From Nocardioides astragali (lineage in GTDB: Bacteria > Actinomycetota > Actinomycetes > Propionibacteriales > Nocardioidaceae), in contig NZ_JAFMZM010000003.1 in assembly GCF_024436375.1 (NCBI RefSeq), positions 453,627 to 517,626 of the forward strand: a stretch of DNA of 64,000 bases, written 5' to 3'. The position numbers and the translations under genes were made by a program. The notes under the pieces were generated by a model that did not search any database, was not told the origin of the DNA, and worked only from the letters and a program-made list of their open reading frames with translations. Positions 53,866 through 62,427 of this stretch are shown piece after piece (the first letter of the stretch is position 1; each line of letters starts with the position of its first letter).

Positions 53866-54318
53866 ATGGTGGACCACCTCGACGAAGCCGGTGGCAGGCG
53901 CCGCGAGCCCGGGATCGACTACCTCACTGCGGTGTCGGTGGCCACCGCCGCCGGCGGAGCGTCCTTCGTGCTGTTCCCGGACCTCGTGTACGACGTCTTC
54001 GGCTGGATGCTCTACGGCGCGGACTTCGCGGCCTCGTTCGGCGACGAGGAGGCGGCCTACATCCGACTGGCGCACACCGTCATGGGGGCCTTGATGGCCG
54101 GATGGTTCGCGTTCACCGCCTGGTTCGTTCGCGGCGTCCTCCCGCGCCGCGTCCCCGGCGCCTGGAACGCACTTGTGCTGGCATTCCTCCTCTGGTTCCT
54201 CCTGGACACCAGCTACTCAGTGCTCTCTGGCTTCTGGCAGAACGCGGTGCTCAACCTGTGCTTCCTGGTGGCCTTCGCCCCTGGTTTCTGGCTCACGCGC
54301 TCGCTGCGACTGGTGTAG
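53866..54318 (+). CDS. Four-helix membrane protein
   Basis: 150 residues with helices about 20-38, 65-88, 98-118 and 122-145; the second external loop is acidic. ATG 53866 (MVDHLDEAGG) or ATG 53854 are both possible; neither has a strong ribosome site. No family recognised. Overlaps the convergent membrane gene by 26 bp. Confidence 0.7.
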   Translation: MVDHLDEAGGRRREPGIDYLTAVSVATAAGGASFVLFPDLVYDVFGWMLYGADFAASFGDEEAAYIRLAHTVMGALMAGWFAFTAWFVRGVLPRRVPGAWNALVLAFLLWFLLDTSYSVLSGFWQNAVLNLCFLVAFAPGFWLTRSLRLV

Positions 54319-54733
54319 CGGTCGCTCCCGCCTGCTGCCTCAGGCGGTACGAGCCGGCTGAAGCCATGGCGGCGCCGATGGCGAGGCCCAGCGCGACGTT
54401 GGCGCGGTGAGTGGGCGGGGGGCGTCGCCCCCACGTGGCCGGCTCGGACAGGATGCCGACGACCACGCCGATCCCGATGGCCGCCGTGGTCCGGGCCGCC
54501 CACGCGGACGCGGGGTCCCCTCGCGCCGCCGCCCACATCGCGATCGCCGGCATCGGCCAGGGCGCCGCGACGGCCGAGCCCAGGCCGAGCGCTAGGTGGG
54601 TGCGGACCGGGCCCGGGACACGTACGCCGAACGGCTCCCCAGGGAGATCCGGTCGGGTGGCCGCCACGGCCGTGGTCCAGACGGTCGAGGTCAGGAACAA
54701 GGCGGCTGGACCCATCAGCAGCGGATCTGCCAT
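54293..54733 (-). CDS. Hypothetical membrane protein
   Basis: 146 residues with three to four helices (about 3-22, 45-70, 77-96, 110-128), Ala/Gly-rich, ending in an Ala/Thr/Pro tail. Start ATG 54733 (MADPLLMGPAALFL). Function unknown. Confidence 0.65.
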   Translation of the reverse strand: MADPLLMGPAALFLTSTVWTTAVAATRPDLPGEPFGVRVPGPVRTHLALGLGSAVAAPWPMPAIAMWAAARGDPASAWAARTTAAIGIGVVVGILSEPATWGRRPPPTHRANVALGLAIGAAMASAGSYRLRQQAGATATPVAASA

Positions 54734-54867
54734 CACGCACCTCCGGATGCGGCTCCGCGGTGCCGGAACCTGCGGCACTCCATGCTCTCCCCGCGCCAGA
54801 CCAGCGGCAAGACTCGCCGGCGCCCGTAGGGGCTCGACCAGAGGACGCGGTTGCCTAGTCTGAGCAG

Positions 54868-55260
54868 ATGGCGGTCGACCGGAGCCGAAGGGCCAGGGCC
54901 GCGCGGCGACGGAAGCGGCGGATGCTCAGCGTCGAGCACGACCTCAGCGACACCGAGTGGGCGGCCCTCCAGGCGGCGTGGGGCGGCTGCGCCTACTGCG
55001 GCGCGACCGGCGGGCCGTTGCAGAAAGACTGCGTACTGGCCCTCTCACGCGGGGGTCGCTACACGCTCGACAACATCGCCCCAGCGTGCGGCTCCTGCAA
55101 CGCCAGCAAGTGCAACCAGGAGGTCACGAGCTGGCTGCGGCGCAAGCGCCTGGACGAGCGCGCCTTCCTGGTGCGACACAGTGAGATCGGGAGCGCGCTG
55201 AAGCTGCGGTTCTCCGCGGCACCCGCCGCGACCACCGATCAGGAGACCGAACCCGTCTGA
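54868..55260 (+). CDS. HNH-like endonuclease domain protein
   Basis: 130 residues: very basic N-terminus, CAYC zinc knuckle (about residue 41), LSRGGRYTLDNIAPACGSCNASK HNH core and a helical tail. The position that normally holds the first catalytic His (DH) reads KDC, so nuclease activity is doubtful or uses Cys. Its 3' end overlaps the convergent dehydrogenase gene by 22 bp. Confidence 0.82.
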   Translation: MAVDRSRRARAARRRKRRMLSVEHDLSDTEWAALQAAWGGCAYCGATGGPLQKDCVLALSRGGRYTLDNIAPACGSCNASKCNQEVTSWLRRKRLDERAFLVRHSEIGSALKLRFSAAPAATTDQETEPV

Positions 55261-56216
55261 CCCGAGGGGGTCACCACGACCTTGCCGAGTGCACGTCCTT
55301 CACCGACGTGCGCCAGTGCGGCGGGGACCTCGTCGAGGGTGAAGGTGCGCTCGATGGGCATCTGGACCTGTCCGTCGACGCAGAGGGCAGCGAACGGCTC
55401 GAAGTGGGCCGGGCCCTCCTTCACGACGAGCACCCCGATCGACCGACGCGTGAGCCGCCCGACCATCCAGCCGGCCGTCACGACACGCAGCAGGGCAGGC
55501 ACCGACCCGCCGACGCATCGGTACGTGCCCCCGCGTGCCAGTGCGCGCCGGTAGGCGAAGACCGACCGATGTGCGACCAGGTCCAGGACCACGTCGTACG
55601 GCTGGTCCGGCTTGGTGAAGTCGTCGCGCCGGTAGTCGATGACGTGGTCCGCGCCCATCGACTGCATGTGCTGCTGCTTCGCGGCGTTGTCGACACCGGT
55701 GACGTGTGCGCCGCGGCGCTTGGCGAGCTGTATCGCGAACGATCCCGATCCTCCGCCGGCGCCGTTGATCAGCACCCGGTGCCCTGCCTCGACCTTGCTG
55801 GTCCCCTGCCAGGCGATCACCCCGGCCTGCGGGATGGTCGACGCCTCGGCGAACGTGAGGCCGGCCGGCTTGGGGGCCAGGCTGCCCTCAGCAGCGACCA
55901 CGTGCTCCGCGAAGCCACCCATCAGCGCGAGGTTGTCGCCGTACACCTCGTCGCCCGGTCGGAACCGGCTCGTCCCCGGACCCACCTCCTCGACCACGCC
56001 GGCGATGTCCGACCCGAGGATGCGGTGCGCAGGGGAGCGGAGCCCGCCGATCCGGACGTACGCCGGCGAACCGCGCAGGCACTCCCAGTCGCTGAGGTTG
56101 ACCGACGTCGCAGCCACCCTGACCCGCACCTGGCCGACGCCGGGCGACGGGGTCGGGACGTCCTCGACCCGAAGTACGTCGGGCGATCCGTAGCGGTCGT
56201 ACACCACCGCCTTCAT
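55239..56216 (-). CDS. Zinc-independent alcohol dehydrogenase/quinone reductase (MDR family)
   Basis: 325 residues of the medium-chain dehydrogenase/reductase superfamily: MKAVVYDRYGSPDVLRVEDVP start, GSDIAGVVEEVGPG, and NADPH-binding LINGAGGGSGSFAIQLAKRRGAHVTGVD. The zinc ligands of true alcohol dehydrogenases are missing, so a quinone- or enoyl-reductase is likely. Its ATG overlaps the stop of the DUF1801 gene. Confidence 0.92.
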   Translation of the reverse strand: MKAVVYDRYGSPDVLRVEDVPTPSPGVGQVRVRVAATSVNLSDWECLRGSPAYVRIGGLRSPAHRILGSDIAGVVEEVGPGTSRFRPGDEVYGDNLALMGGFAEHVVAAEGSLAPKPAGLTFAEASTIPQAGVIAWQGTSKVEAGHRVLINGAGGGSGSFAIQLAKRRGAHVTGVDNAAKQQHMQSMGADHVIDYRRDDFTKPDQPYDVVLDLVAHRSVFAYRRALARGGTYRCVGGSVPALLRVVTAGWMVGRLTRRSIGVLVVKEGPAHFEPFAALCVDGQVQMPIERTFTLDEVPAALAHVGEGRALGKVVVTPSGQTGSVS

Positions 56217-56602
56217 GGACGGCTGATCCGGCGCCAACCGCCTTGCCTGTTGTGGGCGACGATCTCGCTGAGGAGGTCGATCAGCGCATCCCGGTCGATC
56301 TGGTCGTCCTCGTAGACCTGGATCGCCCGCCCGGTCGCGTTGCCGTGTCCTTGGTTGATGAGGCCGTGGGGGTCGGTGACGGTCGGGTCGTAGAGGAAGA
56401 GGTTGACGTGGTCCTTCGTCGCCAGCAGGGCGCAGACATTGCCCTGGAGCACGAAGTAGGGCTGCACGGTCCGCTTGATCGTCTCCTCGATCTCGGGGTC
56501 CGTGGCCCAGATCGCCTCGCGGAGCTGCTCGCAGATCGATCGTTGCCACGCGGGCAGCTGCGCGAGGTAGGCATCGACTCCAGGATGTGCTCGTCCCGTC
56601 AT
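56213..56602 (-). CDS. DUF1801 (YdhG-like) protein
   Basis: 129 residues: VDAYLAQLPAWQRSICEQLREAIWATDPEIEETIKRTVQPYF, then CALLATKDHVNLFLYD, characteristic of the DUF1801/YdhG family with an iron-chaperone-frataxin-like fold. Function unsettled. Start ATG 56602 (MTGRAHPGVDAYL). Co-translated with the dehydrogenase. Confidence 0.85.
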   Translation of the reverse strand: MTGRAHPGVDAYLAQLPAWQRSICEQLREAIWATDPEIEETIKRTVQPYFVLQGNVCALLATKDHVNLFLYDPTVTDPHGLINQGHGNATGRAIQVYEDDQIDRDALIDLLSEIVAHNRQGGWRRISRP

Positions 56603-56628
56603 CAGTCGAGTGTGACAGGACGGGCTTC

Positions 56629-56811
56629 TCACGGAGGCCCAGCGGGACCCGCCGGTCCGGTGGACCCGCCGGTGGCCGGGCCCTCGCCGGGTCCACCGCT
56701 GCCCCGTCCGGGTCGCTGGGTGGTGCCCGGCTCACCGAGCACCCCGTCGCCCGAGCCGTGCGCCCGTCGCCGCGCCATCCACTCCCGGACCTTCGCCATC
56801 AGTCGGTTCAT
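56629..56811 (-). CDS. Small Gly/Pro-rich protein
   Basis: 60 residues: basic amphipathic helix MNRLMAKVREWMARRRAHG then a Gly/Pro/Thr low-complexity tail. GGGAGCG precedes the ATG at 56811. Lies 98 bp after the haem peroxidase stop, same strand. Function unknown. Confidence 0.55.
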   Translation of the reverse strand: MNRLMAKVREWMARRRAHGSGDGVLGEPGTTQRPGRGSGGPGEGPATGGSTGPAGPAGPP

Positions 56812-56909
56812 GGTCGCTCCCATCTCGATGCCGGGCCTTGTCGCGGCCCGTCGGCCGGCGGCGCCGCCAGCCTCAGATCCGGTACCCACTTCCGTCTCCG
56901 GTAGGCAGG

Positions 56910-58499
56910 TCACGCCGCGCCGGCGAACCTCAACAGGTCGACGAACGTGAACTGGCCGGTGGCGGGTGCGATCGGCGGCATCGGCTTCCAGGCCGGGTCG
57001 AGGTAGAGGTAGGAGCTCGGATCCCGCTGAAGGAGGCCGACGAGCACCTCGGCGACGATCCTGCCGCCCACTGCGCCGAGCCGTTCGGCGTTGTTCGGCG
57101 GCAGCTCGGCCTCCTTGAGGATGTAGTACCAGAGGGGTGCCTCGCCGCCCCATCCCGGATCGTTGCCGACGTCGAGGGTGGAGTTGGTCAGGACTGGCGC
57201 GCGCATCGCGCGGGCGACCTGCTGACCGGACGCGAGCCCTACGTGCTTGCCACGGAGCGAGTTGCGAACGGCGAGATGGATCGTGGGGTCCGGGGGTGGG
57301 ACGACCGAGCCGGGGAGGGTCGCGAGCGGGAGGGAGAGCTTGGTGTCGATCTTGCGCGGCTTCCGCGCCGGGAAGCCCGGGTCCACTGGCAGGATGTTCT
57401 TCCACTCGACGACCAGATCTGCAGGGATCGGGCGCCCACCGTTGAGGTTGAAGGCCCCGTCCGGGCCGAAGACCGGGACGCCCCCACGGTCCAGCGTCGA
57501 CTGGTTGATGACGTAGAAGGGCCGGATGAGGGTGTGCCCGAACCGGTAGGCCGCGACGGCGAACTCGACCGGCATGAACGGGCGGCCATCCTTGTTGGTG
57601 GGGCGGTAGTAGCTGAGCGTGATGACGGGGGGCCTGCCGACCACCTCCTTGTAGACCGTGCCGCTCGGGCCGACGAGCGCGTCTCCGACGAAGCGCGGGA
57701 GGAAGTCGTGGGTCACCGCCCACTGGTAGTGCCACCGGGTCAGCCGGCGCGCGGTCTCGAACACCCACTCGCTACGGATGCCTTGGGCCCGCGCGTGGTC
57801 GACGATCCGGTTGTGGAACCGGGCGATCGCCTGGTGGAGCTGGACGAGGATCAGGTTCTCGTCGTTGCGTGCTTCCGGGATGATCGCGCGACCGTCGGCG
57901 CCGCGTGGCATGTCCGGGACGCCGTGGATGTTGGGCGTGACCAGGAGCTTGTCCCGGTCAGCGGGATCGTAGAACTGCGGCTCGGTGGCCGGCCCGCGCC
58001 CGTACACCGAGTCGAGGTCGTAGCGCGGGGTCCGGAAGTTGGTCGTCGCGTACGGGTCCGCCTGCTGCTGGGTGAGTGGCGTGTTGTCGAAGGTGATGTC
58101 GTGGTCGATGAACTGCCCGATGAACGTGAAGCCTGCGAAGAGCCGGGCGCTGGTGTTGAGGAGGCTGTCGTCGGGGACTGTCTGGTCCTCGACCATCGTC
58201 CGGGCGAGGCCCTCGAGCAGGTCGTCGCGCGGCGCGAACGGTGGGAGCTTCTTGAACATCGTGCCGAACCGGCCCTCGGCCAGTCGGTTCTTGCTGGTGA
58301 GGTACATGCCGCGGAGCTCGGTTCCGTGGACCACCTCGGCGCTTGGTGCGGTGGTTGCTGCGCTGACCGCGGCGCGGGCGACGGTGCGTGCCCGGCCCAC
58401 GATCGCACCGGCTGAAACGCCGGCCACGCTGGCGAGGAAGGCGCGTCGCGCGAGGCGTCCGTGCCCTCCCGACTCGGACGGACGATTGGTCAGGTTCAT
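56910..58499 (-). CDS. Tat-exported animal-type haem peroxidase
   Basis: 529 residues of the peroxidase-cyclooxygenase superfamily (myeloperoxidase-like, not KatG). Signal: RRAFLASVAGVSAGA, a twin-arginine motif, so the protein is folded and haem-loaded before export. Distal site QFIDHDITFD (Gln129, His133, Asp134), RNDENLILVQLHQAIARFHNRI with catalytic Arg/Glu, and proximal His in YRFGHTLIRP. Bacterial members oxidise halides or phenols using peroxide. A lipoprotein gene lies upstream on the same strand and may be co-expressed. Confidence 0.9.
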   Translation of the reverse strand: MNLTNRPSESGGHGRLARRAFLASVAGVSAGAIVGRARTVARAAVSAATTAPSAEVVHGTELRGMYLTSKNRLAEGRFGTMFKKLPPFAPRDDLLEGLARTMVEDQTVPDDSLLNTSARLFAGFTFIGQFIDHDITFDNTPLTQQQADPYATTNFRTPRYDLDSVYGRGPATEPQFYDPADRDKLLVTPNIHGVPDMPRGADGRAIIPEARNDENLILVQLHQAIARFHNRIVDHARAQGIRSEWVFETARRLTRWHYQWAVTHDFLPRFVGDALVGPSGTVYKEVVGRPPVITLSYYRPTNKDGRPFMPVEFAVAAYRFGHTLIRPFYVINQSTLDRGGVPVFGPDGAFNLNGGRPIPADLVVEWKNILPVDPGFPARKPRKIDTKLSLPLATLPGSVVPPPDPTIHLAVRNSLRGKHVGLASGQQVARAMRAPVLTNSTLDVGNDPGWGGEAPLWYYILKEAELPPNNAERLGAVGGRIVAEVLVGLLQRDPSSYLYLDPAWKPMPPIAPATGQFTFVDLLRFAGAA

Positions 58500-58549
58500 G
58501 GGTCTGGCTCCTCTCGCCGGTCCCGCGGACCGGCCGAAGATGGTGACGG

Positions 58550-59158
58550 TCAGTCGACTGTGAGGTTGCCGCTTCGCAACAACCCGGCCCGGGTGTAGAA
58601 CACCGTCGCCGGGTCGAGCTCAGCCGTCACGGCAGTTGCGCTGGACAGCTTGACCGAGAAGAAGTCGCCGCTCGTGGGGGCACCATTGCGGTCGTTGTCC
58701 CTGACGATGACCTCGAAGCGACAGACAGGCGAGTCGCTGTCGCACGCGGGCGCGAACCCCGCAGGGGCGGTCGAAGTGGTTCGGTAGCGTCCCAGGAAGA
58801 TGAGCTCGTTCGCGCCCGGCGGTGGCTCCTGGCCGATGCAGAACATCGACTCGATCAGCGGTGTGACGGTGTCGACCGTGCCGTGGACGGCGAACCCGGA
58901 GCCCAGCGGGTTTGCGCCGTGGTCGGAGTACGAGAGCTGGATGCGCAGCCGACCGGTCGGCGGCTGCAGCTGGACGCTTGCGGACGAGCGCTCACAGCTG
59001 AAGCTGAAGCCGAACGAGGCCGCGCCGGTGAACAGCGGGCCGTCCGGGGGCAGCTGTCCCCCGCCGCGACCGGTGCACGCCGACAGGGTCGCCGCGAGGA
59101 TGCCGACGAGGCCGATCCCCACGGGACGCCGCAGTGATCGAGTTGAGGCAAGAGTCAT
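58550..59158 (-). CDS. Hypothetical lipoprotein upstream of haem peroxidase
   Basis: 202 residues: lipobox LSAC (about Cys28), Gly/Pro linker, then a beta-rich globular part with four cysteines (SCERSS, MFCIGQ, PACDSDSPVCRFEV). GGGAGGG precedes ATG 59158. 50 bp separate it from the peroxidase, suggesting one transcript. No family recognised; could anchor or assist the peroxidase. Confidence 0.75.
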   Translation of the reverse strand: MTLASTRSLRRPVGIGLVGILAATLSACTGRGGGQLPPDGPLFTGAASFGFSFSCERSSASVQLQPPTGRLRIQLSYSDHGANPLGSGFAVHGTVDTVTPLIESMFCIGQEPPPGANELIFLGRYRTTSTAPAGFAPACDSDSPVCRFEVIVRDNDRNGAPTSGDFFSVKLSSATAVTAELDPATVFYTRAGLLRSGNLTVD

Positions 59159-59361
59159 CACGAGTCCCTCCCAAGGGTCAGGTGGCGAGACCGGCGGTCA
59201 TCGGCGACGCCACGCAAGTCCCTTGCCGTACCCGAGTCCTCACGGACCTACGCCACGCGAGGGCTCCACAACTTGGGTAAATCCGAGCCGCACTCGGCCG
59301 ACAGGATCGCGGTGACGGTCATGTGGCAGCGGAGTCGCCGCGGCTGGCCGTGCCGCGGGCC

Positions 59362-61125
59362 TCAGGGCGCCGGCGGCAGGGTGACGGTGACCGTGGTGCC
59401 GGTGCCGAGGTCGGACTCGAGGGCGATCCGGCCGTGGTGCCGCTCGACGATGCGCTGGACGATGCTCAGGCCGAGCCCGGTGCCCGGCGTGGCCAGCGCC
59501 GCCGGGTTGGTGGAGCGGAAGAACTCCTGGAACAGCCGGTCCTGGTCGGTGGACGAGATCCCGATCCCGGTGTCGGCGACGACGAGCTGGACGTCCGTGG
59601 GCGTGCAGGCCAGCGTGACGGCGATCGTCCCCCCGGCGGGGGTGTACTTCACGGCGTTGCTGATGAGGTTGACGCACACCTGGTAGAGCTCGCGCGCCGC
59701 GCCCAGGACGTACGTCGGCGGTGGGGGCACATCCAGCACGACGCAGAGGTTCTTCTGGTCGGAGGTCACGTGCAGCAGGTCGAGCACGTCGTCGACGACT
59801 GCAGCGAGGTCCACGGGCTCGGGCTCGAGCACGGTGTCGGGGTCGGCGACCTGCGCGAGCAGGAGCAGGTCATCGATGATGCTGCTCATCCGCTGGGCCG
59901 CCCGCCCGATCGCCGCGGTCGACTGCGTCATCGGCATGGTCAGGTCGGGCTCGAGATCGATCAGCTCGAGGTGACCGACGATCGAGGCCAACGGGTTCTT
60001 CAGCTCGTGGGAGATCGTCGCGATGAGCCGGCTCTTGTAGCCGGCCAGGTCTCGCAGCTCCTGGAGCAGCTGTCGCTCCCGCTCGAAGGTGCGCGCGTTG
60101 ACCAGGGCACGTCCCAGGTCGTGGCCGATCTCGAGCGCCGCCTGCTGCTCCACTGGGCTCCAGTCGGTCCTGTCCCCGCGTCGTGTCAGGGCCAGGTTGC
60201 CCAGGCACTCGGACCCGGCGCCGATCGGGACGAAGAGCATCGAGGACGCCTCGAGCGTCTTGGCCATGAAGTCATGGAGCCGCTGCACCTGGGCTGGGTC
60301 CTGGAGCATGCCCGCGACCACCGGCACGGATTCGAGGTCGACCACGGTGACCTCCTGCTGGGCCCACAGCAGGTGGGCAGCCTCGCGGCCCGCCACCTTG
60401 AACTCGTCCGGGACGGCGATGTCACCCTCGGTGGCGCCGTAGACCTCGTCGGTGCCCCGGCCGTCGGCGTCGTACGTCTGGAGCCACATGCCGACGGCGT
60501 TGAAGCCGGTGGTGATCGCGGGCTGGCAGATCTCGACGATCCGGCCTATCGACAGCTCCGAGCTCACCTGCCGGACGATCCTGCGAGCAGCGTCCGCCAT
60601 CCGCACCTGCTCGGCGAACTCCGCTCTCTCCAGCGCGGTGAGCACGCTCCGCCGGGTCTGTCGCGCGTAGCGCTGCAGCAGCTCGCGCTGCGCCGGCCCT
60701 GGTCGCCGACGGTCACGGGGAAGGTCCACCGAGAGCAGTCCCCGGAGCCTGTTGTGCTCGTCGTGGATGGGCGCCAGGAGCAGGTCCAGCGGGTGCCAGG
60801 CGTCCGGGTCGTCGGACGCCTCGATGTCCGGGACCCAACCCAGCTCCTCGACCTCGATGCTCATCCGCTCGTGCGGCACGAAGCGGAGGTCGCCCCACTC
60901 CTCAGCAGTCACGAGCTCGCGCTCGATCTCCTCGATCGGCGTGTGATGCCCCAGCAGCTGGTCCCGCGCATCCTGGCTGCCGGCGACTGCGACCATCTCC
61001 AGGGTGTGGTCGTCGCGGGCGATGCTGATGGCCGCGACCTCGAAACCCACGAGGTCGGTCACACCCTCGGCGATGTTCTGCAGCGCCTCCACGAACACAG
61101 CCTCGATGTCGGGCTGGTTCATCAT
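59362..61125 (-). CDS. GAF-domain sensor histidine kinase
   Basis: 587 residues, no membrane helices. Two GAF-like domains (about 10-165 and 185-345), then HisKA with phospho-acceptor in ATISHELKNPLASIVGHLE (about 370) and HATPase_c with NLISNAVKYTPAGG, DTGIGIS, GTGLGLSIV. It senses a cytoplasmic signal, ligand unknown. No response regulator is adjacent (orphan). ATG 61125 chosen, three bases before a second ATG. Confidence 0.92.
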   Translation of the reverse strand: MMNQPDIEAVFVEALQNIAEGVTDLVGFEVAAISIARDDHTLEMVAVAGSQDARDQLLGHHTPIEEIERELVTAEEWGDLRFVPHERMSIEVEELGWVPDIEASDDPDAWHPLDLLLAPIHDEHNRLRGLLSVDLPRDRRRPGPAQRELLQRYARQTRRSVLTALERAEFAEQVRMADAARRIVRQVSSELSIGRIVEICQPAITTGFNAVGMWLQTYDADGRGTDEVYGATEGDIAVPDEFKVAGREAAHLLWAQQEVTVVDLESVPVVAGMLQDPAQVQRLHDFMAKTLEASSMLFVPIGAGSECLGNLALTRRGDRTDWSPVEQQAALEIGHDLGRALVNARTFERERQLLQELRDLAGYKSRLIATISHELKNPLASIVGHLELIDLEPDLTMPMTQSTAAIGRAAQRMSSIIDDLLLLAQVADPDTVLEPEPVDLAAVVDDVLDLLHVTSDQKNLCVVLDVPPPPTYVLGAARELYQVCVNLISNAVKYTPAGGTIAVTLACTPTDVQLVVADTGIGISSTDQDRLFQEFFRSTNPAALATPGTGLGLSIVQRIVERHHGRIALESDLGTGTTVTVTLPPAP

Positions 61126-61303
61126 GTCCCCACTCGTCGAGCAGCACGCACCACACAGGTGCTCATCGGCTAGGGAAGCGTAACCGCAGATCCGTTCGAG
61201 ATCCGGCGATTGGCAACAGTCACGGCTCGGGGCGGCGTCGCGCGGTTGCCCGTTCAACCATGGTTGCGGTCTCGCGGTTGCTGGACTAGAACACGTGGTG
61301 TCA

Positions 61304-61354
61304 ACGAGGCGCCTCGCCAGCCTCTTGCGCAGCAGGCTCCACGAGGCGCCTCGT
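61304..61354. promoter_or_regulatory. Paired 12-bp palindromes
   Basis: CGAGGCGCCTCG at 61305-61316 and again at 61342-61353, 37 bp apart, with AGCCT/AGGCT dyad between. The whole can fold as one large hairpin. It lies 34 bp before the GNAT gene at 61388. Confidence 0.6.
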
Positions 61355-61387
61355 CACCTGTCGAGGCCCATCTGTGATGCTGGCGCC

Positions 61388-61915
61388 GTGAGTGGTCGCC
61401 ACGAGGTCGTCATCCTGCGCTGGCCCGCCGAAGGCTCACTCGTGGATCGGTTCGCGGACTTGTTGACGGCCTACCACCGGCAGACGCAGGCCGAGAAGGG
61501 CGAGGCCGTCGCGGATGTCGACGGCTTGCCCGACCACTACCGCGCAGAGGTCCTGGACCCGCAGTCCGCGTTCGCCGCCGACGTCGTGCTGGTGGCCCTG
61601 AGTGGTGAGACCCCTGTGGGGTGCCTGGTCCTGACGGTCCCCGTCGACGGCTTGGCGGAGATCAAGAGGCTCTGGACGGATCCGGCGTTTCGCAACAGGG
61701 GCGTCGCGGCGGACCTGGTCAGCACCGCGCTGGCGCAGTCCGCGGAGAGGGGCGATGTCGCGGTGCGGCTGTCGGTGTGGAGGTGGCGGACAGGTGCCAT
61801 CGCCCTGTACGAGCGTCTCGGCTTCATCGTCGTCGAGTCGTGGGACGAACGGGATCAGCTGGTGTGCATGGAGGCCAGGCGGAGTCGGTGCTCGGTCTCG
61901 TCCTCGCCGACGTAG
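61388..61915 (+). CDS. GNAT-family acetyltransferase
   Basis: 175 residues: VALSGETPVGCLVLTV, acetyl-CoA loop WTDPAFRNRGVAADLVSTAL and ALYERLGFIVVESW. GTG 61388 gives VSGRHEVVILRWPAEG; longer in-frame starts are less likely. Its last 20 codons overlap the convergent acetyltransferase gene by 61 bp. Substrate unknown. Confidence 0.85.
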   Translation: MSGRHEVVILRWPAEGSLVDRFADLLTAYHRQTQAEKGEAVADVDGLPDHYRAEVLDPQSAFAADVVLVALSGETPVGCLVLTVPVDGLAEIKRLWTDPAFRNRGVAADLVSTALAQSAERGDVAVRLSVWRWRTGAIALYERLGFIVVESWDERDQLVCMEARRSRCSVSSSPT

Positions 61916-62328
61916 GTGAAGCCGCAGCGCTCCCAGAAGGCCCGGGCTCGTGGGTTGTCCTTCTCCACGCCCAGCTCCACCGGCAGGCCGTCGGCCCGCG
62001 CCTGTGCGACGACCGTGTCGACGACGGTCCGCCCGACCCCGCGCGACTGGTGCTCCGGCAGCAGCTGGAGCCCGGCGATCTCGACCAGCCCGTCGCGACG
62101 TACGACGCGGAGCCGGCCGGCGTCGCGGCCGTCGACCTCGACCACCGAGATCGACGAACCCATCCCGTCCCCGTCGACCTGCTCGGAGGTCCAGGCGCCG
62201 AAGCCGCTGCGGAAGTCGGCCTCGTCGAAGTCGTCGGGCAGCCGGCCCTGGTCGAGCGTCGCCTCGATGACGACGTCGGTGAGGAACCGGACGTCGGACT
62301 CGGTCGCGGGGCGGATCGTGACGGGCAC
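61855..62328 (-). CDS. GNAT-family acetyltransferase
   Basis: 157 residues: VTIRPATESDVRFLTDVV start, IAGLQLLPEHQSRGVGRTVVDTVVAQ acetyl-CoA loop and NPRARAFWERCGFTYVGEDE end. A complete single-domain GNAT; substrate unknown. GTG start at 62328. Converges on and overlaps the previous GNAT gene. Confidence 0.88.
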   Translation of the reverse strand: MPVTIRPATESDVRFLTDVVIEATLDQGRLPDDFDEADFRSGFGAWTSEQVDGDGMGSSISVVEVDGRDAGRLRVVRRDGLVEIAGLQLLPEHQSRGVGRTVVDTVVAQARADGLPVELGVEKDNPRARAFWERCGFTYVGEDETEHRLRLASMHTS

Positions 62329-62427
62329 GGGTGCAGGCTAGGCCAGCAGGCAGCCGGAGAGCGTACGCACCGCCAACTCCTCAGATGAGCACCCGTTGTC
62401 GCGACCGAGTGGTTTGATGGCCGCGCC

